A DNA stretch of 64,000 bases from Ferdinandcohnia sp036965045 (GTDB lineage: Bacteria; Bacillota; Bacilli; Bacillales; Bacillaceae_L): positions 62,001-126,000 of the forward strand of contig NZ_JBALOV010000004.1 of assembly GCF_036965045.1 (NCBI RefSeq). The letters are read 5' to 3'. A program made the translations under genes and the position numbers. Each line of letters opens with the position of its first letter. Position 1 is the stretch's first letter. Of this stretch, positions 26,219 through 35,222 are shown in pieces. The notes under the pieces were generated by a model, which made no database searches, was not told where the DNA came from, and saw only the letters and a program-made list of their open reading frames with translations.

Positions 26219-27376
26219 TTAGTTCATTACCCATTTATCTTTCATAAACATAATTCTGCCAATCACAAAGAAAATGATCATACAAGCGATGTTGCTACCA
26301 AATGCAAGTAAAATATGTTCATAGTTAATAATTCCGAACATCAATTCTTTTAATAAAGTAAACAAATTCATTATTGGCACAGCAAAATGATACGTTGTAA
26401 GTTCATTGACTCCAACCCCTACTATCATCATTGCAGGGAACATCGCAATCATCATAACTGGACTACTATAACTTCCTGCTTCCTTAATCGTCTTCGCGGC
26501 AATGCTTGTAATCATGATTAATGATGCCGTGAATGCAGCATAGATAATTGAAAGTAAAATCCCGATTCCGATGATTAAATAAGCGTTATCTCCAAATGAA
26601 ACAGCATTTTTAAGATTTTCAGTTAACAAACTAATCTCCAATGCAACGACACCTAATGTAATAATGCCTATCACTGACCCAATTGTGGCAATCGTTAACC
26701 ATTTTGCGAATAGCAAGGTCGATCTTTTAACTGGTGTCATTAAGAGAGCTTCCATGGTTTTCTTCTCTTTTTCCCCTGCAAATAAGTCTGCTGCAGAAGG
26801 TCCAGACCCAACCCCAATTGCAATTGATAAGATTAAGGGAATTAAAAATGCAAGCATTTCCACATTTGGATCCTCATTTGTCAGCTCAATTTGTTCAATT
26901 GCAAATGGCTGCATAACAGATGGATTCACTCCGTCTTCCTGAAGATTCTCAGCAACAACTGTTTTTTCAAAAACCGCTAAAGCACTCATGATAATCGCAT
27001 TTAATTGAGTAGACTTTTGACTAAATGAATCCCCAATCAGCGTAACTGAAGCTTCTTCCCCATTTTGAGTAGCCTCAATGAAGTTTGGTGTGAATTGTAA
27101 TCCGCCCTGTGCATCCCCGTCTTGAATGGATTGTTCCAGATTGGAAGATTTGATAAGGTCTACATTCTCTACTCCTGAAAAGATTCGTTCTGCTTCATTC
27201 ATGGAAGACTCTTCGATTGCAAGCTGATACGTTTCGCCTTCCCCATCTGAAATCATATTTTCATAGAAAAACGTCATTCCGGACATCATAATAATCGGTA
27301 ATAAGACAGTAAGTATGAGTGTCCGACGATCTCTAAAGCAATCTTTTAATTCCTTAATATATATTTTACGAAGCAT
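26219..27376 (-). CDS. natB: Na+ exporter ABC permease NatB
   Basis: A 385-aa ABC-2 type permease: first helix at about 18-37 (LTVLLPIIMMSGMTFFY), a large external loop (about 40-170), then five helices. The motif FAGEKEKKTMEALLMTPV is the ABC-2/NatB hallmark. Length is close to Bacillus NatB. With NatA it exports Na+ (and in Bacillus is induced by ethanol/uncouplers). The start overlaps the natA end. Identification is strengthened by the divergent LytTR regulator and histidine kinase, the same arrangement of partners as natKR-natAB. Confidence 0.92.
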   Translation of the reverse strand: MLRKIYIKELKDCFRDRRTLILTVLLPIIMMSGMTFFYENMISDGEGETYQLAIEESSMNEAERIFSGVENVDLIKSSNLEQSIQDGDAQGGLQFTPNFIEATQNGEEASVTLIGDSFSQKSTQLNAIIMSALAVFEKTVVAENLQEDGVNPSVMQPFAIEQIELTNEDPNVEMLAFLIPLILSIAIGVGSGPSAADLFAGEKEKKTMEALLMTPVKRSTLLFAKWLTIATIGSVIGIITLGVVALEISLLTENLKNAVSFGDNAYLIIGIGILLSIIYAAFTASLIMITSIAAKTIKEAGSYSSPVMMIAMFPAMMIVGVGVNELTTYHFAVPIMNLFTLLKELMFGIINYEHILLAFGSNIACMIIFFVIGRIMFMKDKWVMN

Positions 27377-28118
27377 ATGTTTTGTTCCCCCTCACTAGTT
27401 TACTCATGAATATATAGTTCAAATCTTGGCTTCCTTCTGAGTGATAAAGTTCTTCTAAATCCCCATTATAGACAAGCTCACCCTTATGCATCATGGCAAC
27501 GGAATCACAAAGCATGGAAACCTCTTCCATGATATGGCTTGAGAATATGATTGTCTTTCCATCACGTTTCAGCTGGTGAACGAGCTGTCTAAACACATTT
27601 GATGAGGTAATATCTAAGCCTGTCGTTGGTTCATCAAAAAGAATGATTTCTGGATTATGAATCAGCGTTCTTGCAATCGCCACCTTCTGTCTCATTCCTT
27701 TAGAGAATCCTCCTACCTTTCGATTCAGGTAATCTCTCATACCAAACATCCTGGCTAATTCATCAATTCTTACTTTTGTTTCATGCTTGCTTAATCCATA
27801 AAGAGTTGCAAAGTATTCTAGATTCTCGCGAGCAGTAAGCCGATCATACAATCCGGTTTCACCACCGAATAAAACACCGATTCTCTTTTTTACCTCTTCT
27901 GGATTTTTCTGTGTATCATACCCTGCTACTTTTACGTTACCTTCTGTAGGAGTTAATAGAGTTGCAATGGTACGAAGGAGAGTTGTTTTTCCCGCCCCGT
28001 TTTCCCCTAATAATCCAACCACTTGCCCTTTTTCCACCGTAAATCTCACATGCTTTAATGCAGTTATAGAAGTCTTTTTATCTTTGAATCTTTTTGTCAC
28101 TTCATTGATTTCGATCAT
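27366..28118 (-). CDS. natA: Na+ exporter ABC ATPase NatA
   Basis: A 250-aa nucleotide-binding subunit: Walker A GENGAGKTT, Q-loop region, signature GGFSKGMRQKVAIARTL, Walker B EIILFDEPTTGLD and switch SSHIMEE. The ATG at 28118 has GAGGTG 6 nt upstream, better than the GTG at 28127. Energises NatB for Na+ extrusion. The upstream direct repeat (28185-28214) lies about 70-95 bp before the start and is a likely NatR activator site; the natA promoter has a TATGAT -10 with no good -35, as expected for an activated promoter. Confidence 0.93.
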   Translation of the reverse strand: MIEINEVTKRFKDKKTSITALKHVRFTVEKGQVVGLLGENGAGKTTLLRTIATLLTPTEGNVKVAGYDTQKNPEEVKKRIGVLFGGETGLYDRLTARENLEYFATLYGLSKHETKVRIDELARMFGMRDYLNRKVGGFSKGMRQKVAIARTLIHNPEIILFDEPTTGLDITSSNVFRQLVHQLKRDGKTIIFSSHIMEEVSMLCDSVAMMHKGELVYNGDLEELYHSEGSQDLNYIFMSKLVRGNKTYAS

Positions 28119-28184
28119 TTTTTCCACCTCGTCTTGTTCTTATGTCTTTATCATAGCCATCCCCCTTTAGAAAATCTCTAGTTA

Positions 28185-28214
28185 TGTCGCGAATATGCCT
28201 TTTTTTGTCGCGAA
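28185..28214. promoter_or_regulatory. Candidate NatR (LytTR) operator: 21-bp-spaced direct repeat
   Basis: TGTCGCGAA at 28185-28193 and again at 28206-28214: two identical 9-mers exactly 21 bp (two helical turns) apart, in the divergent natA/natR gap. LytTR-domain regulators characteristically bind pairs of direct repeats on one DNA face. Confidence 0.75.
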
Positions 28215-28299
28215 AAGGGCAATTACACCTATAAAGATGGTAAAATAGAAAGATACTATATTTGGAAATTCGATATTCCTTTGTGAGGTCGATTGTTAT

Positions 28300-28998
28300 A
28301 TGAAGGTTGGTCTTGTAGATGACCGTTTGATTGATTTGGATAAGTTAAAGGCAATTGTGGGTGGTATTTCAGATGTTGAGATTGTCTTCTCTACCTTATC
28401 TGCCGAGGAAGCCTATGAGCAAATAAAAAAAGAAGAAATTGATTTGTTGATCGCTGACATCGAGATGCCAAATTTATCGGGGTATGAGCTTGCCGATATT
28501 ATTCACTCTCATGCGCTTAATATTTCCGTGATTTTTGTAACAGGAAATAGCGGCTATGCCGTCCATGCCTTTGAACTGAATGTGCATGACTATATTATGA
28601 AGCCCTACCCTAAGGAACGGTTAGTAAAATCAATTGAGCGCTTGCTTGAAAAAACAAAATCAGCTGAAATTCATGGAAGACTTTACTTAAAACAAAAAAA
28701 TGAAATACATATTCTTCAGAAAAAGGACATTATTTTTATCGAACGTTCAGGCCGTTCGACGACCATTTATACAAAAACCGGACCGATTAAAACCTACCAA
28801 ACCCTCAATGAACTGGAGGGGGAATTGCGGGAACGAGACTTCATTCGGTCACACAGGTCGTTTATCATCAATATTCATTATGTAAAAAACTTCTCGCTCT
28901 ATGCGAAAAATTCGTATATCGTCACGTTCGAAGGTATCGAAGAACAAGCCATGATCACAAAAGAAAAAGTAGACTTTTTACAACAATATTATTTTTAA
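28300..28998 (+). CDS. natR: LytTR-type response regulator NatR
   Basis: A 232-aa response regulator. Receiver domain (1-120) with acidic pocket DDR near residue 6-8, phosphoacceptor Asp in LLIADIEMPN (about residue 54), Thr/Ser in VIFVTGNS and Lys in YIMKPYPKE. LytTR DNA-binding domain (about 130-230) with IIFIERSGRSTTIYTK, FIRSHRSFIINIHYVKNF. Divergent from natA and followed by its kinase 18 bp downstream. Should activate natAB from the direct repeat at 28185-28214. Confidence 0.93.
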   Translation: MKVGLVDDRLIDLDKLKAIVGGISDVEIVFSTLSAEEAYEQIKKEEIDLLIADIEMPNLSGYELADIIHSHALNISVIFVTGNSGYAVHAFELNVHDYIMKPYPKERLVKSIERLLEKTKSAEIHGRLYLKQKNEIHILQKKDIIFIERSGRSTTIYTKTGPIKTYQTLNELEGELRERDFIRSHRSFIINIHYVKNFSLYAKNSYIVTFEGIEEQAMITKEKVDFLQQYYF

Positions 28999-29016
28999 GG
29001 TGGCGTAACGTGAATC

Positions 29017-29769
29017 ATGCTATATTGGGGAATCATCACGGTATTAGCGGTTTTATGTCTTTATTTGTTTTTATCACGATTTACTCTTTCAAAAAAAGTA
29101 AAAACCTTAATGGAAGAGACGAAGCATTTTGACGAGCAGCGCGCTCAATTTAATGAAACGTTTCGTGTTGTTCGAAGTGAACGCCATGACTTTTTAAAGC
29201 ATGTATCTGCAGTTCATTTTATGCTTGAAACTGAAAAACACAAGGAAGCCAAACACTATTTAGATGAGTTGGTTGAAGGATATAAGGAAACAAACCTTTC
29301 CATTAAAGGAGAACGAGGCGTGGTGGCGGGTATTCTTCATCAAATGTATCGCAAAGCAAAAGCACTTGATATTGAAGTTGTGTATGATTTTGATGTGCCG
29401 CTTTCTACGCTGCCATTATCTGACCAGCAAATCGTTACGCTTATCGGAAATCTCTTATCAAATAGCATCGATGCTTGTGAGGAGTGGCAAAACAATCATC
29501 ATAAACAAGCCTTTCTAACCGTCCAATTTTATAAGCGAAGTGGTTTGTATATTTTACAATGTAAAAATAACTCTCTTCCCATTCCAGCGAAAATTCTTGA
29601 TCAGTTATTTGTGAACTACGGAAAATCGACGAAAGGTGAAGGTCACGAGGGCCTTGGTACAAAGCTCATCCATGATGTCGTCAAGGAGGCAAACGGTTTT
29701 TTAGATTTCGTACATAAGGACGAGGAATTTGCGATTAAAATTAAAATACCTGCAATAAGAGGAAAGTAA
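29017..29769 (+). CDS. natK: Sensor histidine kinase NatK-like (SpoB/GHKL type)
   Basis: A 250-aa kinase with a single N-terminal membrane helix (about 3-22), a coiled coil, the phosphoacceptor motif RSERHDFLKHVSAVHF (about residue 56-70) and a GHKL ATPase domain with N-box LIGNLLSNSIDAC and G-box KGEGHEGLGTKL. This is the LytTR-partner kinase class. It is shorter than typical NatK (one membrane helix instead of a multi-helix sensor), so what it senses, or whether it needs a partner, is open. Start ATG at 29017 after AAGGTGG. Confidence 0.87.
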   Translation: MLYWGIITVLAVLCLYLFLSRFTLSKKVKTLMEETKHFDEQRAQFNETFRVVRSERHDFLKHVSAVHFMLETEKHKEAKHYLDELVEGYKETNLSIKGERGVVAGILHQMYRKAKALDIEVVYDFDVPLSTLPLSDQQIVTLIGNLLSNSIDACEEWQNNHHKQAFLTVQFYKRSGLYILQCKNNSLPIPAKILDQLFVNYGKSTKGEGHEGLGTKLIHDVVKEANGFLDFVHKDEEFAIKIKIPAIRGK

Positions 29770-29811
29770 AAGGAGAAATCCATTTGAGTGGATCTCTCCT
29801 TTTTTTTAATT
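29770..29811 (+). terminator. Terminator after natK (convergent with MFS gene)
   Basis: GGAGAAATCCA - TTTGAG - TGGATCTCTCC followed by a T run. Confidence 0.85.
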
Positions 29812-31305
29812 CTTTGCTAATTCAGGTTTAACGTTTCTTGATTTACTTTTTCCTGTAATATCCTCTTCCTGTTTTGCACGTTTGATAAAGAAGGCAAGGA
29901 TTAGAGCAACGAAAATGAGGAAGGTTGACACGAAAAATGTGAAATTAATTCCATCAAGCATGCCTGTTAATTGAATTTCAGCCATTTGTGCTTGAGTTGG
30001 TTGACCTTGAAAATTCTTCATTAGATTTGCTATAGATGATTCTTCTTTAAGTGACATGAGCGTAATTAAAAATCCTGTTCCAATCGCTGCCGAAACCTGG
30101 TTCAACGTATTGTTCACTGCCGTACCATGCGGGTAAAGATTACGCGGCAGTTGGTTCAAACCATTTGTTGAAACTGGCATAAAGACCATGGACATTCCAA
30201 ACATTCTCACCGCATGTAAAACGACTAGATACATATAAGTAGTTTCAAATGTTAGTTGGCTAAACAGATAGGTTGTCACTGTTGTAATGGACAATCCAAT
30301 CATGGCCAAAATACGGCCACCAAATTTATCAAATAATCTTCCATTAATAGGTGACATGATTGCATTTAAGATTGCTCCTGGCAGAAGCATAAGTCCTGTC
30401 TCCATAGGTGAAATCCCTAAAATGGTTTGCGCATAAATCGGCAAAAGTAAAAAACCGGAAAACATCGCCATGTTGACAACCATCGTAATCACCGATGCTA
30501 GTGTAAACATAGGGTAACGGTAAACACCAAAATTTAGCATTGGAATATCCAACTTTGATTGACGGATAATAAACCAAGTTAATGAGATGATTCCAATGAT
30601 AATGGTTCCGTAAACAAATGGACTGCCCCATCCCATGTTACCTGCAGAACTGAAACCATATAATAAGCCACCAAATCCTATACTTGATAAAACCAATGAG
30701 AAAAAGTCTAGTCTGAGCGATATTTTTTCCTTCTTATCCTTCAGCATGATAAATCCAAGAATAAATACGACTGCAGCAATTGGTGTTATGAAATGGAATA
30801 GCATTCTCCAGTCATAATGTTCTATAATCCAGCCTGATAAAGTTGGACCGATGGCTGGTGCGAACATTAGGATTAGTCCGAATACCCCCATCGCAGTTCC
30901 CCTTTTTTCAACTGGGAAACTTACTAACATTACGTTCATCAAAAGAGGCATCATGATCGCGGACCCAGATGCTTGAATCATACGACCCGCTAGCAGGATT
31001 GAAAAAACATGAGCCGTACCGGAGAGAATTGTACCGATTGTAAACAATCCCATGGCCACTAAGAATAAGCGGCGAACCGTATATTTTTCAATCAAAAATG
31101 CCGTCGTCGGAATTAGGATTCCATTGACTAGCATGAAGCCCGTCGTCAACCATTGTACGGTTGAAGGATCAACCTTTAATTCTGTCATAATGGAAGGCAA
31201 CGCAATATTAAGTAAAGTATTATTTAAAAATGAAATAAAGGCTCCCACCATTAAGACGGTAAGAATACCGTAATTAGGGCGGATATGTTTGTCGGAAAAA
31301 TCCAT
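29806..31305 (-). CDS. MFS multidrug exporter, DHA2 (EmrB/QacA, LmrB-like) family
   Basis: A 499-aa, 14-helix drug:H+ antiporter. Motif A variant IEKYTVRRLFL, motif C GLILMFAPAIGPTLSGWII and DHA2 motif near LNNTLLNIALPSIM (motif D1). I start at 31305 (MDFSDKHIRP), 10 nt after AAGGGGGAA; the upstream in-frame start lacks a site. Substrates unknown; LmrB-like proteins export lincomycin and other hydrophobic compounds. No TetR/MarR regulator is adjacent. Confidence 0.93.
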   Translation of the reverse strand: MDFSDKHIRPNYGILTVLMVGAFISFLNNTLLNIALPSIMTELKVDPSTVQWLTTGFMLVNGILIPTTAFLIEKYTVRRLFLVAMGLFTIGTILSGTAHVFSILLAGRMIQASGSAIMMPLLMNVMLVSFPVEKRGTAMGVFGLILMFAPAIGPTLSGWIIEHYDWRMLFHFITPIAAVVFILGFIMLKDKKEKISLRLDFFSLVLSSIGFGGLLYGFSSAGNMGWGSPFVYGTIIIGIISLTWFIIRQSKLDIPMLNFGVYRYPMFTLASVITMVVNMAMFSGFLLLPIYAQTILGISPMETGLMLLPGAILNAIMSPINGRLFDKFGGRILAMIGLSITTVTTYLFSQLTFETTYMYLVVLHAVRMFGMSMVFMPVSTNGLNQLPRNLYPHGTAVNNTLNQVSAAIGTGFLITLMSLKEESSIANLMKNFQGQPTQAQMAEIQLTGMLDGINFTFFVSTFLIFVALILAFFIKRAKQEEDITGKSKSRNVKPELAKN

Positions 31306-31424
31306 TCCTATTCCCCCTTTTGGACGCACAGTTCATTTTTTATACCAACCGTTTTATGTAGGCATAAGCTATATTATATCATGGTTCTTTAGATTGCAAT
31401 GAAATTATGTTTTCAGTTGATTTT

Positions 31425-32354
31425 TTAAAACATACTAAGGTTATATGTTCTCGACAGTAGCTCCAGTAGTCTTATTCCTGCGATACTATTTCCTTTCTCA
31501 TCAAGGGCTGGACCAAATATTCCGATTCCAAATTTGCCTGGTACAGCTCCCATGATGCCCCCGGATACCCCACTTTTGGCGGGGATGCCAATTTTTATCG
31601 CAAACTCTCCAGAGGCATTGTACATACCGCATGTCACCATGAAGGTTTTACAAATGCGTGCTATTTTCATGGGCATGATTTGTTTTCCTGTTTGTGGATC
31701 CATTCCGTCTAATGCAAAAACGAGTCCAATCCTTGATAAATCAAGGCAATTCATTTCAATTGAACATTGCTTTGTATAAAGATCCATTAACTCCTCAACA
31801 TCCCCTTCGATGATCTGATGTTGCTTTAAGAAGTAGCATAAGGCTCGATTGAGATCTGCTGTTTCAAATTCAGAGCGTGCAATTTCTTCATTATATTGAA
31901 TGGTGTCATTACCCGCTAATTCTCGAATAAAGGTTAGTAGTCTTTGAAACCTGTCTTCGACTGAATTTCCTTTTATCATATGGGTTACAGCAAGTGCCCC
32001 CGCATTAATCATCGGGTTCAATGGCTTGGATGGCGCCATCGATTCTAACTTTGCAATCGAATTAAACGGGTCTCCAGTAGGTTCCATTCCAACTCGCTCA
32101 AAGACATACTCTTTACTTCTGTCCATTAGGACGAGGGCAAGCGTAATGACTTTTGAGATACTTTGCAAGGAGATTTTCCTTTCAATGTCCCCTGCAGAAT
32201 AGCAGCGCCCATCAGGATAGTTGATCGCAATCGAAAGGTCGTTGGGGTTCGCTTTTCCAAGTGCAGGTATATAGTCTGCTACACGTCCCTGTTTCGCAAT
32301 TGGACGCGCTTCTTTTACCAATTCTTTTAACTCATCGCTTGATTGACAAGGCAT
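31425..32354 (-). CDS. glsA: Glutaminase
   Basis: A 309-aa serine-dependent glutaminase (beta-lactamase-like fold), turning glutamine to glutamate and ammonia. Hallmarks: RVADYIPALGKANP at the N-terminus, catalytic S-x-x-K in LQSISKVITLAL, NPMINAGALAV, YNEEIARSE, and the C-terminal KSGVSGGIMGAVPGKFGIG. Start is ambiguous: TTGGTG lies 6 nt before the ATG at 32354; an ATG at 32360 and TTG at 32366 are also in frame. Monocistronic; no glutamine transporter adjacent. Confidence 0.95.
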   Translation of the reverse strand: MPCQSSDELKELVKEARPIAKQGRVADYIPALGKANPNDLSIAINYPDGRCYSAGDIERKISLQSISKVITLALVLMDRSKEYVFERVGMEPTGDPFNSIAKLESMAPSKPLNPMINAGALAVTHMIKGNSVEDRFQRLLTFIRELAGNDTIQYNEEIARSEFETADLNRALCYFLKQHQIIEGDVEELMDLYTKQCSIEMNCLDLSRIGLVFALDGMDPQTGKQIMPMKIARICKTFMVTCGMYNASGEFAIKIGIPAKSGVSGGIMGAVPGKFGIGIFGPALDEKGNSIAGIRLLELLSRTYNLSMF

Positions 32355-32467
32355 ATTCATCACCAATTGTAGTATTTACTAAAGGGAAATTTACTATTTA
32401 TAAATGTTTTATATCGTGTTGGAAGGAGAAAAAATATGGATTCGATTCAGAAAAGTAGTGGAATCGT

Positions 32468-32700
32468 ACCATCATATTTCTACATTCAATCTTATGAAGG
32501 GACGATTATTGTCTAATTATACCTTCACTCTTCTACCTTCAACGGGATAATGGTACAATTACCGCCTAATCGTACCTTCACTCGTCTAATTTCAACGGGA
32601 TGATGGTACAATTACCGCCTAATCATAGCTTCACTCCTCTACTTCCAAACAAACGAGGGGACGATACTGGCCAATCATATACTCTCCCGTTTATTTTTCA
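32468..32700. repeat. 53-bp tandem repeat (minisatellite) between glsA and livF
   Basis: Units start near 32468, 32521, 32574 and 32627 (53-bp steps) and share ACCTTCACTCxTCTAC, TTCAACGGGAT(A/G)ATGGTACAATTACCG in two pieces, and CCTAATC. Units 2 and 3 are about 90 percent alike; units 1 and 4 are more diverged, and a partial fifth begins near 32679. Not coding. Confidence 0.9.
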
Positions 32701-32706
32701 GAAATA

Positions 32707-32738
32707 AAATAGCCCATCCCCAGGAATGGGAAGGGCCA
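32707..32738 (-). terminator. Terminator of the liv operon
   Basis: On the minus strand GCCCTTCCCAT ... ATGGGCT followed by ATTTTATTT, right after the livF stop. Confidence 0.75.
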
Positions 32739-32741
32739 CTG

Positions 32742-33440
32742 TTAACTGCTCAGCGCTAGATGCTGATAGGCAATATCCATATTGTTTTTTAGTTCTCCGG
32801 GATTGTCGTGGTAGACGACCTTACCTTTACTTAAAATGTACACATCATCTGCGATCCGTAATGCGGTTGAGATATTTTGTTCAACTAATAACATCGACAT
32901 TCCGGACTCTTTTAATTTTAAAAGAACATCCATTACTTCTCCAACCATTAATGGGGATAGTCCCTCTGTCGGCTCATCAAGTAGAAGGATTTTCGGATTT
33001 CTCATCAATGCTCGACCAATGGATAGCATTGACTGTTCTCCACCACTAAGGGTTCCTGCATGTGACTTTTCACGTTCCTTTAACCGTGGAAAATAGTGAT
33101 AGATTTTCTCCAGATTCCAATCGCCTTTTTTCGAATTGGCGAAAACATTAAGATTCTCTGTCACCGTTAGATTCGGGAAGATTCTTCTTCCCTGTGGGAC
33201 AATTCCAATTCCCTTTTTTGCAATTTGGTGACTTTGAAGGGAGGCCATATTTTGGCCCTCAAAGAGGATTTCCCCCTGTACTTTCTTTACAAAACCAATA
33301 ATGGAATGCATCGTCGTTGTTTTCCCCATGCCATTTCTTCCTAGCAAGGTTACAACCTGTCCTTCCTTCACCTCAAGATTTACACCATGAAGAATATGAC
33401 TGGATCCGTAGAAGCTATTAACATCTTTTAGCTTAAGCAT
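32742..33440 (-). CDS. livF: HAAT-family ABC importer ATPase LivF
   Basis: A 232-aa ATPase: Walker A GRNGMGKTT, signature GTLSGGEQSMLSIGRAL, Walker B KILLLDEPTEGLSP, switch in LLVEQN. Matches LivF rather than LivG by length and the NRIFP/GIVPQGRRIFP segment. Overlaps the livG end by 8 bp. Last gene of the importer operon; given its place beside a benzoate-CoA ligase it may carry an aromatic acid, though the family also imports branched-chain amino acids and amides. Confidence 0.93.
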   Translation of the reverse strand: MLKLKDVNSFYGSSHILHGVNLEVKEGQVVTLLGRNGMGKTTTMHSIIGFVKKVQGEILFEGQNMASLQSHQIAKKGIGIVPQGRRIFPNLTVTENLNVFANSKKGDWNLEKIYHYFPRLKEREKSHAGTLSGGEQSMLSIGRALMRNPKILLLDEPTEGLSPLMVGEVMDVLLKLKESGMSMLLVEQNISTALRIADDVYILSKGKVVYHDNPGELKNNMDIAYQHLALSS

Positions 33441-34197
33441 GTGCAGCCTCCTCCCTGCCTAGGTAAATTTCCTTAACCTCTTCATTTTCACGAACCGCTT
33501 CTGGTGTGCCGTCGGCAATTAGTTTTCCAGTGTGAAGGACAATCACTCTGTCCATGTTGCCGAATAACACGTCAATATCATGTTCAATCATACAGATGGT
33601 TACTTCTTTTGGAAGCTTATTAATCAGAGCAATAATTTGGTCGGTTTCAACCTGAGACATACCTGCAGTTGGCTCATCTAAAAGGAGAAGTTTTGGTTTT
33701 CCGGCAATCGCCATGACAATCTCAATTTGTCTTTGAACCCCATAGGAGAGCTCTTGTACCTTCATATCACTATATTGTTCAAGGTTCCATTCTTGTAAAA
33801 GTGCATCTGTTTCTTCATGCAGGGCACGGTAGTTTTTAAGACTGACACTCTTCCACCAATGGGTATGTTCTTTCCTCATTTTTTGTAAGACGAGAAGGAC
33901 ATTCTCCTTTACCGTTAACCCAAACATCAGATTGTTTTTTTGGAAGGTCCGAACGATTCCATTCTCCGTTCGTTTATAATTAGGAACCTTCGTAATATCC
34001 TGGTCATAATACGTAATTGTCCCCCCACTAGGGTTCAAGTCTCCAGCAATCATATTAAAAAAGGTTGTTTTCCCGGCACCATTTGGCCCTATTAATCCAA
34101 CACGTTCGCCAACAGATACCTCTAATGTAATATCTTCAATTACCTTTAACCCACCAAAATGCTTTGATAAATGTTGAATCGAAAGAATTGTCGTCAT
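33433..34197 (-). CDS. livG: HAAT-family ABC importer ATPase LivG
   Basis: A 254-aa ATPase with Walker A GPNGAGKTT, the LivG-specific GIVRTFQKNNLMFGLTV, signature ELSYGVQRQIEIVMAI and Walker B KLLLLDEPTAGMS. ATG at 34197 chosen over GTG at 34200 for ribosome-site spacing to GGGGG. Pairs with LivF under the LivM/LivH membrane pair. Confidence 0.93.
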   Translation of the reverse strand: MTTILSIQHLSKHFGGLKVIEDITLEVSVGERVGLIGPNGAGKTTFFNMIAGDLNPSGGTITYYDQDITKVPNYKRTENGIVRTFQKNNLMFGLTVKENVLLVLQKMRKEHTHWWKSVSLKNYRALHEETDALLQEWNLEQYSDMKVQELSYGVQRQIEIVMAIAGKPKLLLLDEPTAGMSQVETDQIIALINKLPKEVTICMIEHDIDVLFGNMDRVIVLHTGKLIADGTPEAVRENEEVKEIYLGREEAAHA

Positions 34198-34208
34198 CAC
34201 AGCACCCC

Positions 34209-35222
34209 CTATCCGTTGATTTTTGATTGTTGTTTAATCGGTTCAATCGCGCTCTCTATATATTCTTCTTTTACTGGTTGAGGCTTTGTTTTAAACAAGC
34301 TTTGCGATAACTTCGAGAACAGCCCTGCAATGCCTGTTGGAGCAAAGATTGTAAAAAGAATGAAGGCTGTACCAATGATCATCATCCAGCTTTCGGTATA
34401 AGAGCTAATAATTGTCTCCAATATCACAATAAATGCCGCTCCAATTACAGGGCCCCAAAGCGTACCAGAACCTCCGACTAATACCATGATTAATACCGAT
34501 CCTGATACTGTCCAGTACACATCTGTTGGAGCAACGAAGCCGTTGAAGAATACATATAGCCCCCCCGCTAATCCACCTAAAGTACCGGCAATCAAAAAGC
34601 TAATGTTTTTATAAAAGGTTGTGTTATATCCAATTGACTTCATTCGATCTTCATTCTCTTTGATTCCAATAAAGACATATCCTAGCGGGGAATGAAGAAG
34701 TCGGTTAATGACAATAACGACGATCGTAAAAACGACCAAAGTAAAATAGTAGATAAACACTTGATTAGATAGGAAAAAGTCACCAAATACACTTGGAGCA
34801 GGAATTCCTGATAACCCATTTGATCCGCCTGTTACATCCGTCCATTGGTAGATAACCGAATACACCATTTGTGAACAAGCAAGTGTTAGCATTAAAAAGT
34901 AAAAGCCGTGGGCTTTCGTAGACACAAAGCCAATCAATATGGCTAGTAGGAACGCGATTACCATTCCTATTACAAGAGTGAGAAACACATTTGTAGACAG
35001 GTGACTAGCTGCAAGTCCTGTTGCATAAGCACCAGCACCGAAAAAAGCGGCATGCCCTAGTGAGACCAACCCAGTTTGACCGACTAGGATATTAAGGCTA
35101 ATCGCGAATATCCCAAAAATTAAAATTTCCGTAAAAATGTTTACGTAATAGAGAGAAACGAAAAATGGAGCAGCGACCATCAATATAAATAATAAACTCC
35201 CTTTGATCCACTGTTTGCCCAT
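34209..35222 (-). CDS. livM: HAAT-family ABC importer permease LivM
   Basis: A 337-aa membrane protein of about 9-10 helices. Landmarks: ILVGQTGLVSLGHAAFFGAGAY near residue 45-66 and the coupling-helix region NEDRMKSIGYNTTFYKNISF, both classic LivM. Its ATG directly follows the livH stop. A charged cytoplasmic tail ends the protein. Confidence 0.92.
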   Translation of the reverse strand: MGKQWIKGSLLFILMVAAPFFVSLYYVNIFTEILIFGIFAISLNILVGQTGLVSLGHAAFFGAGAYATGLAASHLSTNVFLTLVIGMVIAFLLAILIGFVSTKAHGFYFLMLTLACSQMVYSVIYQWTDVTGGSNGLSGIPAPSVFGDFFLSNQVFIYYFTLVVFTIVVIVINRLLHSPLGYVFIGIKENEDRMKSIGYNTTFYKNISFLIAGTLGGLAGGLYVFFNGFVAPTDVYWTVSGSVLIMVLVGGSGTLWGPVIGAAFIVILETIISSYTESWMMIIGTAFILFTIFAPTGIAGLFSKLSQSLFKTKPQPVKEEYIESAIEPIKQQSKING

